Origin: Bacteroidota bacterium
GTDB lineage: Bacteria > Bacteroidota > Bacteroidia > UKL13-3
Direction of reading: 5' to 3'
DNA: 64,000 bases
Assembly (NCBI GenBank): GCA_947477885.1
Contig: CANJUD010000014.1
Span: 1-64,000 of the forward strand
Made by a program: the position numbers and the translations under genes. This document shows, piece by piece, positions 44,903 through 52,971 of the stretch (position 1 is its first letter; every line of letters begins with the position of its first letter). Under the pieces are notes generated by a model. It saw only the letters and a list, made by a program, of their open reading frames with translations. It made no database searches and was not told where the DNA came from.

Positions 44903-46060
44903 ATGCCAACATTCCCAAACATCATCAAATCCAAATTACCCAAAGCGGGCACTACTATATTTACTATAATGAGTGCCTTAGCCAATAAGCACAAGGCTAT
45001 TAACCTAGCACAAGGCTTTCCCGATTTTGCTTGCGACTCTGAATTGGTAAAGCTTGTAAACGAAGCAATGAAAAAAGGACATAACCAATATGCCCCGATG
45101 CCTGGCTACATGCCATTACGTGAAGCTATTGCAGAAAAAAATTTCGATTTATATTCAGCTCAGTATAATCCAGATACAGAAATTACCATAATGCCCGGAG
45201 GAACGCTGGCTATCAATGCAACTATATTGGCATTGATACACGAAGGTGATGAAGTGATTGTAATTGAACCATGCTACGATTCTTATGTGCCAAGTATTAT
45301 AATGGCAGGAGGAATACCTGTATATGCAACCATGAAAACGCCCGGTTACCAGGTAGACTGGAACGAGTTGAAAAAACTGGTGAACCAACATACTCGCATG
45401 ATTATTATAAACTCGCCCAATAATCCAACGGGTCAAGTGATAAGCAGTAGCGATATGCAAAAGTTGGAAAAATTGGTTGCAGGAACTGATATCATTGTTT
45501 TGAGCGATGAAGTATATGAACATATTATATTTGATGGATTCGAACACCAAAGTGTTTCGCGTTTTCCAAAGCTTGCTGAACGCAGTGTTATTATATCATC
45601 GTTTGGAAAAACTTTTCACACCACAGGCTGGAAGATTGGCTATTGCCTAGCTCCGGCAAACTTAATGGTAGAGATTCGCAAAGTATATCAGTTTATGGTT
45701 TTTAGTGTGCATACTCCTACGCAATATGCGATAACTGAATATATAAAAAACAAAGATGCATATTTACAACTAGGTGCATTTTATCAAAAAAAGAGAGACC
45801 ATTTTAGTATATTAATGGAAAGTAGTCGTTTTAAATTATTGCCTTGCAGTGGTAGTTATTTTCAATGTGCTATATATGATAAAATAAGTGATGAAGGCGA
45901 TAGAGATTTTGCATCTAGAATTACAGAAGAAATTGGCGTAGCTAGTATTCCTATTTCAGCATTTTATCATAAAGGTGTAGATAATAAAGTACTGCGTTTT
46001 TGTTTTGCCAAGAAAGAAGAAACATTAGAAAAAGCAGCTGAAAAACTATCTAGCTTATGA
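44903..46060 (+). CDS. Methionine/glutamine-type aminotransferase (YbdL-like)
   Basis: This fold-type I PLP aminotransferase has 385 residues. The PLP Lys lies in SSFGKTFHTTGWKIGY and the Asn in INSPNNPTGQVISSSD. The opening AINLAQGFPDFACDSELVKL matches the group that includes E. coli YbdL and kynurenine/glutamine transaminase K. The next gene overlaps its stop by 4 nt (46057-46060) and encodes an omega-amidase. This pair fits removal of 2-oxoglutaramate or its methionine analogue after transamination of glutamine or methionine salvage intermediates. Confidence 0.93.
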   Translation: MPTFPNIIKSKLPKAGTTIFTIMSALANKHKAINLAQGFPDFACDSELVKLVNEAMKKGHNQYAPMPGYMPLREAIAEKNFDLYSAQYNPDTEITIMPGGTLAINATILALIHEGDEVIVIEPCYDSYVPSIIMAGGIPVYATMKTPGYQVDWNELKKLVNQHTRMIIINSPNNPTGQVISSSDMQKLEKLVAGTDIIVLSDEVYEHIIFDGFEHQSVSRFPKLAERSVIISSFGKTFHTTGWKIGYCLAPANLMVEIRKVYQFMVFSVHTPTQYAITEYIKNKDAYLQLGAFYQKKRDHFSILMESSRFKLLPCSGSYFQCAIYDKISDEGDRDFASRITEEIGVASIPISAFYHKGVDNKVLRFCFAKKEETLEKAAEKLSSL

Positions 46061-46836
46061 GCAAATTATATATAACTTTAGTTCAATATGATATTGTTTG
46101 GGAAAACAAAGAAAAGAATTTTGAAAAACTGAATGATATTATATATAATATATCTGAGTATACAGATTTAATTTTATTGCCCGAAATGTTTCAAACTGGT
46201 TTTAGTATGAATGCAACTACCCTAGCAGAAACTATGGATGGCACTACAATTAAGTGGATGCAGCAAAAAGCCAAAGAAAAAAACTGCCGTATAGCAGGAA
46301 GTTTTATTTGTATAGATTGTGAAAAGTATTATAATAGATTTGTTTTAATTTCTCCTGAAGGGGATTTTAAATATTATAATAAACGACACTCATTTGGTAT
46401 GGGTAAAGAAAATGAAAACTATACTTCAGGGAATGGAAAAATAATATTTGAAATTAAAGGTTTTAAAATTTGCCCGCTGATATGTTATGATTTACGTTTC
46501 CCAGTTTGGTCAAGAAATAATGGAGACTATGATATATTATTATATGTAGCCAATTGGCCCGCAAAAAGATGTTTCGCTTGGCAGCAATTACTAATTGCAC
46601 GTTCTATCGAAAATCAATGTTTTGTAGCTGGTGTGAACAGAATAGGAATTGACGGGGCTGATATAGTTTATTCAGGCGACAGTGTTGTGTTAAATCCTGA
46701 TGGAAGTACTATATGGAAAGCAGCAGAAAATATACAAGAAATATATACCGCAGAATTTGATTTGGAGCACCTCAGCAAATTCAGAATGAATTTCCCTTTT
46801 TTGAAAGATGCAGACAAGTTTGAAATTTATCCATAG
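46057..46836 (+). CDS. Omega-amidase (nitrilase superfamily, YafV-like)
   Basis: This 259-residue carbon-nitrogen hydrolase probably converts 2-oxoglutaramate or 2-oxosuccinamate to the free acid. The Glu-Lys-Cys triad is visible as ILLPEMFQTGFSM (Glu), YYNKRHSFGMGKE (Lys) and CPLICYDLRFPVW (Cys). The sequence is nearest to the YafV/Nit2 group. It overlaps the upstream aminotransferase by 4 nt and is probably co-translated with it, so the two enzymes act in one pathway. Confidence 0.93.
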   Translation: MSKLYITLVQYDIVWENKEKNFEKLNDIIYNISEYTDLILLPEMFQTGFSMNATTLAETMDGTTIKWMQQKAKEKNCRIAGSFICIDCEKYYNRFVLISPEGDFKYYNKRHSFGMGKENENYTSGNGKIIFEIKGFKICPLICYDLRFPVWSRNNGDYDILLYVANWPAKRCFAWQQLLIARSIENQCFVAGVNRIGIDGADIVYSGDSVVLNPDGSTIWKAAENIQEIYTAEFDLEHLSKFRMNFPFLKDADKFEIYP

Positions 46837-47141
46837 AAATCTCATATTGGGTTTTCGATAAGATTAACCTAGTAGTCGAGAAATTACAAGTTTCAACTTG
46901 TTTTATTTTGTTTTTTTCAACAGTTTTTTTTAACAAATATGTACAAGATGTTTGTTAAACTATAAATTTTAAAGCATTGATTTACATATAGGTAATTGTA
47001 AAAAAGAAAACTATTTGCATTTATTAACATCTCGGGGCAACCAAAACTTGAGTTTTCAAGTCATCAAATTGAAGCGAAAATTTTGTTATCGTTTTAATAA
47101 TAGTTATATTTGACGTTTAATTTTAAAAGAATAAACTCTTT
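46837..47141. other. Intergenic region upstream of the second large CHU_C gene
   Basis: There is no gene in this 305-bp AT-rich gap. Its 3' end contains a promoter (47083-47112). The first 240 bp have no repeat or hairpin I can support, apart from T-rich stretches at about 46915-46930 that may terminate the omega-amidase transcript. Confidence 0.6.
47083..47112 (+). promoter_or_regulatory. Sigma-A type promoter of the 47142 gene
   Basis: TTG at 47083-47085 and TATATTTG at 47105-47112 are separated by 19 bases, an exact match to the Bacteroidota layout. It ends 29 bases before the ATG, giving a leader of about 22 nt. Confidence 0.75.
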
Positions 47142-50100
47142 ATGAAGAAAATTTTACCCATCTTGCTCTTTGTCTTGTGCTTAACACAAAGTTGGGAAAC
47201 CAAGGCCACCCATATGATGGGAGCCGACATTGAGTACACTTGTAGAAATAAAGATACTTTCGATTTTATTGTGAAAGTATATAAAGACTGCAAGGGAGTT
47301 AGCCTCTCGCCCATCTCAATGTCTATTGAGGGCATAGGGTGCTCGTATACCTCTAGCTATACGATGACTCAGATTTCTTGTGTTGACATTACTCCTGTTT
47401 GTAAAAAATCTTGCTCAAAGTGCGACCGCCAAAATTGCAACGCTTATGGTTATCCCAATGGATCGGATGCTAGTTGCACATTTCCATATGGTATTGAAAA
47501 AATAGTATTTAAACAAACTGTAATTTTTAAAGGTACCAACTGTTGCAAGTTCCGCATTTCATATGAGCAGTGCTGCCGTAATGGAGCTATTACAACTTGC
47601 TGTGCTGGAGACAACTTCTATTCATATGCAGAGTTTAATCGCTGCCTTACCCCATGTAATAGCTCACCAACACTTACTAACGACCCTGTAGGAATGTACT
47701 GCGTTGGAAACTGTATCTGTTATAACAATGGTGCACGTGATACTGCCAACTACGATTCCATATCTTATCACATGGCTAAGGCCCTTAATGCATATAACTC
47801 TCCCTGCACTTACCAAGGTTCTTATACTTATCAATATCCACTATATTATGATGGATTCCCATCAATAAAAAAATACAATGACAAGACTTGCAAGGGCTTC
47901 GGTCTAGACTCTGTAACTGGTGATATGTGCTTCAAACCAATGCAGCAGCAGGTTGCTGTTATTGCAGTTGAGATAAAAGAATGGAGAAAGGATTCAAACG
48001 GAAAGATGGTCAATATCGGAGTTACTCGAAGAGACATGCAGCTAATTATTGTCGCTAACTGCACCAACAAGGCCCCTAGCTTACCTGCCGCCACGCAGAT
48101 TGGGTGTGCAGGCGATCTCATTTGCTTCAGCGGTATTAAATCAAGTGACCCTGATAAAAAAGACACGGTCCGGCTGAGTTGGAACTACGGTATACCTAAG
48201 GGAACTTTTACTGCCAAATATAATGGTAGCGGTAAGCAGGAGTTTGACTTCTGTTGGCAGACCGTTGACAAAGATGCAAGTAATACCCCCTATTTCTTTA
48301 CCGTGAAAGCTATTGATGATGCCTGCCCATTGAGCGGTCAGTTTTCGCGTAGTTATTCAGTACTTGTTAAGAAAAATCCAAAAGCTAGCCGTAAGTACAC
48401 CAACCTTTCATGTGGATTGGTTAGGATGACGGCTACTCCCCTAAACATCAACAAAGCCAAAGAGGTATTCACCTACCAATGGACAGTTCCTTTCCCTGGA
48501 GGTGTTAAATACAACAGACAGGATACTGTGCATCAGTTCCATAGCGGTGGCCAAAAGATAATTAGATGCGAAGTAATATTAAACGGGTGCGTAATGGCCT
48601 ATGACGATACTATTGATGTGCCACCATTTGTCTCTGTAGATATTGGCCCCGATACCACGCTATGTGCTGGTAAGTCCTTCGCGCTTTCAGCTAAAGTAAC
48701 AGATGGGTCAAAGCCCTTCAGGTACTTATGGTCTCCAGGAACTGCCAACGATACGTTAACTTCATTTACCAAAGATACTATTAATACAACCTATATAGCT
48801 TGTATGATTACCGACAGTTTCAACTGTGTATCCTATGACACAATGATGCTGAATATTATGCCACCACCACCCGTTGATCTTGGACCCGACAAGCGAGTTT
48901 GTAAAGGTGACAGCGTCACTTTCGATGCCGGAGACAATGCGGGTACAGGTAATGTGAAAGCCTATATATGGACAGACCTTGGTGCTAATACTACCGTGGG
49001 CACCAACAGATATATCACCGTGGGTGACTCGATTGACCTTATGGCTACAGTTTATGACTCGACAGGCTGTGTGGGGCGAGACACTGCAAAGGCACGTTTC
49101 AACAATATAACTTTTGATGCAGGACCTGATAAATACCAATGCTATGGCGATACGACCGATATTAAACCTGGAGGTGCTGACTCCATCGTGTGGACCGACC
49201 TTGCTACAGGTAATTTGATACAAATAGGCGACTCCCTCAGAATGTCATTTGCCGCAACTACCCAATTATTGCTGCATGCCTTTCTTACTTATGATAGCGT
49301 TACCTGCGAAAGCTGGGATACCATCCAAGTAGAATTGAAAAGCCCACCAAAATTGGATTTAGAAATACTGGAAGGGTGCGTGGACAAAGGATACAATACG
49401 AAACTCACTTTAATAAATGCTTATGATTCGGTTACCGGCGTAAGTATTAAGAATATCTGCTCTTGGCAGTGGACTGCTACTGATTCTTTATTGAAGGCTT
49501 GCATTGATACTGTAAAGAATGAGGTGGATATTAAGAAACTTGGGGCCACTTATAAATGGGGAACTAAGTGGACTGGCCCTTACTGCATTGTTACTTGTAT
49601 TACAAACTATGGTTGTAGAAAGATAGATTCTCTGAAAATTATTGTTGACCCTATACCTCCGATAAAGATTAAGCCTCTTAGAATCTGTGCGAATAAAGGC
49701 AAGGTGAAACTTGACAACTGGGCCTACCCCAACTCGGGCGGAAACCCTGTATCAACCTTGGGCCAAACATGGACTGGACAAGGTATATCGCAAGTAGGTA
49801 CTAGTTGGTTCTTCGACCCTGCTGCTGCAGGCGTAGGGCAGCATGTAATAAAATATGAATATGTAGATATTAACTCTTGCAAAGGTTCAGATACCCTTAC
49901 TTTCTTTGTGAAACCCATACCTGTTGTTACCTACTCACAACCTAGTCCGCTATGTTGCACTGATGGCATTCAGGATTTGTGGAAACTAACCAATGCCAGC
50001 CCATTAACAGGTACTTGGCATGGAACAGGGGTGCTGGACAGCGTGTTGGGTACCTTCGATCCTACAATTGTGCTTAGCCCTGCCAGTATAGGTGCGGCAC

Positions 50101-51503
50101 CAGTAAGCTCACAGCTTGTATTCTATGAAGACGGTAACGGTTGCCCTGTTTCCGATACCTTTAACATTATCATAAACCCTGTGCCTTTGGTGAAAATACA
50201 ACCTGACCGCGACATATGCTTTGATAGTGTGCCTTGGAACCTACCAATGTACGGCGACCCTGGAGTAACATGGATGATAGATACTATAGTAGCTCCTTAC
50301 AGCACTTTTAGCCCTGGAACTTGGGGACTTGGCCCACATAAGCTTACCTACCTATTTACCGACCCCACAACAGGTTGCAAGAACAAAGACTCTATGACCC
50401 TTAATGTGATTGAACCTCCAACGGTAAAAATAAAACCTGTGAAACCCTTATGTGCTGGTGAAAGCTTTACGGTAGGCTGCACCTTTAAGAATGCTGGTGG
50501 CGTATCATGGCTCAACTCAAGTGGTGGAACCTTTACCGCACCTAATGATACTACTACAGGTTATGTGCCTTCTGCTACTGATATTAGTAATGGATTCTTC
50601 TTATTAGAAGTGAGAACAACTGGCAACGGTGTTTGTAACCTAGCAGTGGATACCTATACCGTATTTATATACCCTGTGCCAGTACCTACACCTTTGGTGC
50701 ATCAGCAACGTTGCTCTCCTTTAGATGCTGTGTTTGCTGCCAGTTCGCAGGTACCTAACTGTACTTATACGTGGGACTTTGGAGACCCAATGAGCGGCAT
50801 CCTAAACACTGCAACTACTGCTGATGGTGACTCTGTTACACACTTATATATAAACAAGACAAACCAAGTAATTAAATTTACCGTTACGCTTACAGTTACA
50901 TCGCAACAAGGTTGCGATAGCACAGTAGTATGGCCAGATATTGCAGAGGTATATCCCAATCCTATTGCTGACTTCGAACCTAAACCTAGGAAGGCAACAA
51001 TTGCCCTACCCCGTGTTCGCTTTGCCAATATCAGTAGATTTGTAACCGATAGCACACACTGGGAGTGGAAGTTTGGTGACCCACTAAATGGCACCTCTAC
51101 CGACAAGAACCCGACTTACTGGTACTCTAATACTGACACAGGAACTTATATCGTGTTTATGAAAGCCACTACCGAGTATGGTTGTGTTGACTCAACCGAA
51201 CAGCCTGTGCACATAGGCCCCGAGATGTTGGTGTTTATACCCAACGCATTTACACCTGACGGATTTGGCCCTGGCAAGAACAACCGCTTCTGGGTTGAGG
51301 CTAGCAACTATAGCGAGTTTGAGATATACATATTTAACCGCTGGGGCGAGAACGTTTTCTACAGCAAAGAACGCCTGCCAGGTTGGGACGGAAACTTTAA
51401 AGACGACCCCTGCAAAGTGGATGTATATGTATACCAAGTGAACATTAGAAACTTTGAAGGCAAATGGTTCCACTATAATGGAACAGTGCATTTGATTAGA
51501 TAA
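47142..51503 (+). CDS. Very large CHU_C-domain T9SS surface protein with PKD-like repeats
   Basis: This is a 1,453-residue exported protein. After the signal peptide (about 1-22), ATHMMGADIEYTC and FIVKVYKDCKGVS match the CHU_C family opening also seen at 37245. The first 230 residues are unusually Cys-rich (for example CKKSCSKCDRQNC, RISYEQCCRNGAITTCCAGD), which suggests disulfide bonds. The middle holds many Ig/PKD-like repeats with D-I/L-G-P-D-x-x-L/V-C motifs and D-T/S turns. Near the end are PKD domains such as TYTWDFGDPMSG and HWEWKFGDPLNG. The C-terminus FIPNAFTPDGFGPGKNNRFW to NGTVHLIR is a type B T9SS sorting domain. A strong terminator follows. Confidence 0.93.
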   Translation: MKKILPILLFVLCLTQSWETKATHMMGADIEYTCRNKDTFDFIVKVYKDCKGVSLSPISMSIEGIGCSYTSSYTMTQISCVDITPVCKKSCSKCDRQNCNAYGYPNGSDASCTFPYGIEKIVFKQTVIFKGTNCCKFRISYEQCCRNGAITTCCAGDNFYSYAEFNRCLTPCNSSPTLTNDPVGMYCVGNCICYNNGARDTANYDSISYHMAKALNAYNSPCTYQGSYTYQYPLYYDGFPSIKKYNDKTCKGFGLDSVTGDMCFKPMQQQVAVIAVEIKEWRKDSNGKMVNIGVTRRDMQLIIVANCTNKAPSLPAATQIGCAGDLICFSGIKSSDPDKKDTVRLSWNYGIPKGTFTAKYNGSGKQEFDFCWQTVDKDASNTPYFFTVKAIDDACPLSGQFSRSYSVLVKKNPKASRKYTNLSCGLVRMTATPLNINKAKEVFTYQWTVPFPGGVKYNRQDTVHQFHSGGQKIIRCEVILNGCVMAYDDTIDVPPFVSVDIGPDTTLCAGKSFALSAKVTDGSKPFRYLWSPGTANDTLTSFTKDTINTTYIACMITDSFNCVSYDTMMLNIMPPPPVDLGPDKRVCKGDSVTFDAGDNAGTGNVKAYIWTDLGANTTVGTNRYITVGDSIDLMATVYDSTGCVGRDTAKARFNNITFDAGPDKYQCYGDTTDIKPGGADSIVWTDLATGNLIQIGDSLRMSFAATTQLLLHAFLTYDSVTCESWDTIQVELKSPPKLDLEILEGCVDKGYNTKLTLINAYDSVTGVSIKNICSWQWTATDSLLKACIDTVKNEVDIKKLGATYKWGTKWTGPYCIVTCITNYGCRKIDSLKIIVDPIPPIKIKPLRICANKGKVKLDNWAYPNSGGNPVSTLGQTWTGQGISQVGTSWFFDPAAAGVGQHVIKYEYVDINSCKGSDTLTFFVKPIPVVTYSQPSPLCCTDGIQDLWKLTNASPLTGTWHGTGVLDSVLGTFDPTIVLSPASIGAAPVSSQLVFYEDGNGCPVSDTFNIIINPVPLVKIQPDRDICFDSVPWNLPMYGDPGVTWMIDTIVAPYSTFSPGTWGLGPHKLTYLFTDPTTGCKNKDSMTLNVIEPPTVKIKPVKPLCAGESFTVGCTFKNAGGVSWLNSSGGTFTAPNDTTTGYVPSATDISNGFFLLEVRTTGNGVCNLAVDTYTVFIYPVPVPTPLVHQQRCSPLDAVFAASSQVPNCTYTWDFGDPMSGILNTATTADGDSVTHLYINKTNQVIKFTVTLTVTSQQGCDSTVVWPDIAEVYPNPIADFEPKPRKATIALPRVRFANISRFVTDSTHWEWKFGDPLNGTSTDKNPTYWYSNTDTGTYIVFMKATTEYGCVDSTEQPVHIGPEMLVFIPNAFTPDGFGPGKNNRFWVEASNYSEFEIYIFNRWGENVFYSKERLPGWDGNFKDDPCKVDVYVYQVNIRNFEGKWFHYNGTVHLIR

Positions 51504-51522
51504 TAAGTACAGTATAATATTT

Positions 51523-51553
51523 AAAAAGCCCACCATTAATGGTGGGCTTTTTT
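51523..51553. terminator. Strong rho-independent terminator
   Basis: AAAAA, then the perfect palindrome GCCCACCATTAATGGTGGGC (51528-51547), then TTTTTT. This is a textbook intrinsic terminator 19 bp after the stop of the large CHU_C gene. The flanking A and T tracts would also let it work from the other strand. Confidence 0.95.
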
Positions 51554-52080
51554 ATGCCTCAGTTCCTCGCGGTGGTCAACTCTAATTCTTTTATCCTTTT
51601 TCTGCAATAATATTGATTTGAGTGAGTATTCACCCGGAATATATATATTGAAAAATAATTTAGGCGAGCATGTAAAATTACTCAAATGCAAATAAATTAT
51701 TTCTTGATATATTGAATATTAGTTTTTATTAAATCTAATATATTACAGCCATAAAGTTGCCCATTTATATAGATACTAATGTTTGAATTTTTCATTTTTA
51801 AAAGCTTTAAAAAATTGTAAAAAAATATACGTATAATTACAACAATATTTATCTTGCAAATAGTACAAAAAGATTCATTTTTTTTATAGTATAACTTCGA
51901 TTTATATATATTATTATTCTTTAACTATAATATAATAAATATTAAACTCCAGCCCGTCATGCTCGATTTTTTTCAGTATCTATGAACGCACTTTAGCGAC
52001 GCTAAAATAATCTCGATAGTTATAGGGGCAGCATGATGTAGGGCCGGCATAAGCAGCTCAATTACGATAGAATGTAATGT

Positions 52081-52240
52081 AGTAGGATTATATACAATAA
52101 AATAGCATTATATATGGTATATCAAGATTGTATATATTGTAGCAGGATTATATACATTATAATAGCATTATATATGTTACAGCAAGATTATATATATATT
52201 ACAGCAAGATTATATATATTATATTAGCACTAACTATATT
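52081..52240. repeat. 60-bp AT-rich repeat, about 2.5 copies
   Basis: AGTAGGATTATATACA begins at 52081 and AGCAGGATTATATACA at 52141, exactly 60 bp later. Each is followed by ATAGCATTATATATG and by an A(T/G)CAAGATT(A/G)TATATA word. A third partial copy starts near 52201. Related words are absent from other intergenic regions here. Confidence 0.85.
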
Positions 52241-52619
52241 ATAGTTTTAAGATGGATATTTCTCCAAAAAACTAGAATGAAAAAATATGAAAATATTGTA
52301 TTAAAACTATCAACCAATTTTTTTCTAGAAGTATTGTAATATTGAAACCCTAATGTGCCCTTGCTTAATGGATACTTTTTAATAGAGTAAGCTGATTATG
52401 GGGTGGCAAAGGCACGGGTTACCAAAATTACACTGCAATATCGTAAATGACTAATAATGCAGCGTAAAATCAAAAAAAGGGAGTTGTTTTAGATTTTTTA
52501 TTAAAAGTTAAACAAAATGTGAAGTGCCCTTAATTCTTGGGATTCCGCCCCAAACTTGGTACCTATGCTTCACCCTTTGTAAATACCTTATAATTAGATT
52601 AAAATAATTTCTCAATAAT

Positions 52620-52649
52620 TTGATTTTATAAAATTAATACTTATATTTG
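52620..52649 (+). promoter_or_regulatory. Sigma-A type promoter of the giant gene
   Basis: TTG at 52620-52622 and TATATTTG at 52642-52649 are separated by 19 bases, the same layout as the promoters at 1877 and 47083. This is the best match in the 1.4-kb gap. It lies 322 bases before the ATG at 52972. Confidence 0.7.
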
Positions 52650-52654
52650 ATGCA

Positions 52655-52971
52655 GATTAAGATAAATTGATTACGATGACGGAATCAAACTCATGCTATT
52701 TTGTTGCCCCATTTTGATTAATTCTATCGAACCTAAATTTTAAATCGAAATTCAATAAATTGTTGAACATAAAACAAAAATAATTAAACAAGTGCCTATG
52801 ATCTAAAAAAATTACTCTCCCCCAAACTTCTAGTTGTTAAAATAAAAAGGATTTCCAAATCCTAAAGGCTGAGTATCCTCTTTAGCTAACTAGAGAAGCT
52901 TAAGGCTTCACCTAAAACTACTCAAGACATTAATTAAAAACCAATTAAATTAAATTAATCTAAATTAAATT
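52655..52971 (+). promoter_or_regulatory. Predicted long 5' leader of the giant gene
   Basis: If transcription starts just after the promoter, about 315 nt of leader precede the ATG. The last 130 nt contain small hairpins: GGATTT-CC-AAATCC at about 52849-52862 and GAAGC-TTAAG-GCTTC at about 52894-52908. An AT-only stretch of TTAAATTAAATTAATC precedes the start codon. I do not recognise a known riboswitch. An RNA thermometer, protein-binding leader or simple stability element is possible. Confidence 0.5.

Larger units (their letters stand above)
51554..52971. other. 1.4-kb gene-free AT-rich region upstream of the giant gene
   Basis: I see no convincing gene on either strand. Four things stand out. 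AT-rich stretches at 51620-51960 include many TATATA words. A short GC-richer segment lies at 51950-52070. A 60-bp period repeat runs at 52081-52240. A promoter and long leader occupy 52620-52971. The size of the gap is unusual for this dense window and may hold regulatory sites for the downstream gene. Confidence 0.7.

Noticed and set aside
52655-52971. Cyclic-di-GMP or other known riboswitch in the leader
   Set aside because: I could not find the conserved core of any class I know. Only small hairpins are visible.
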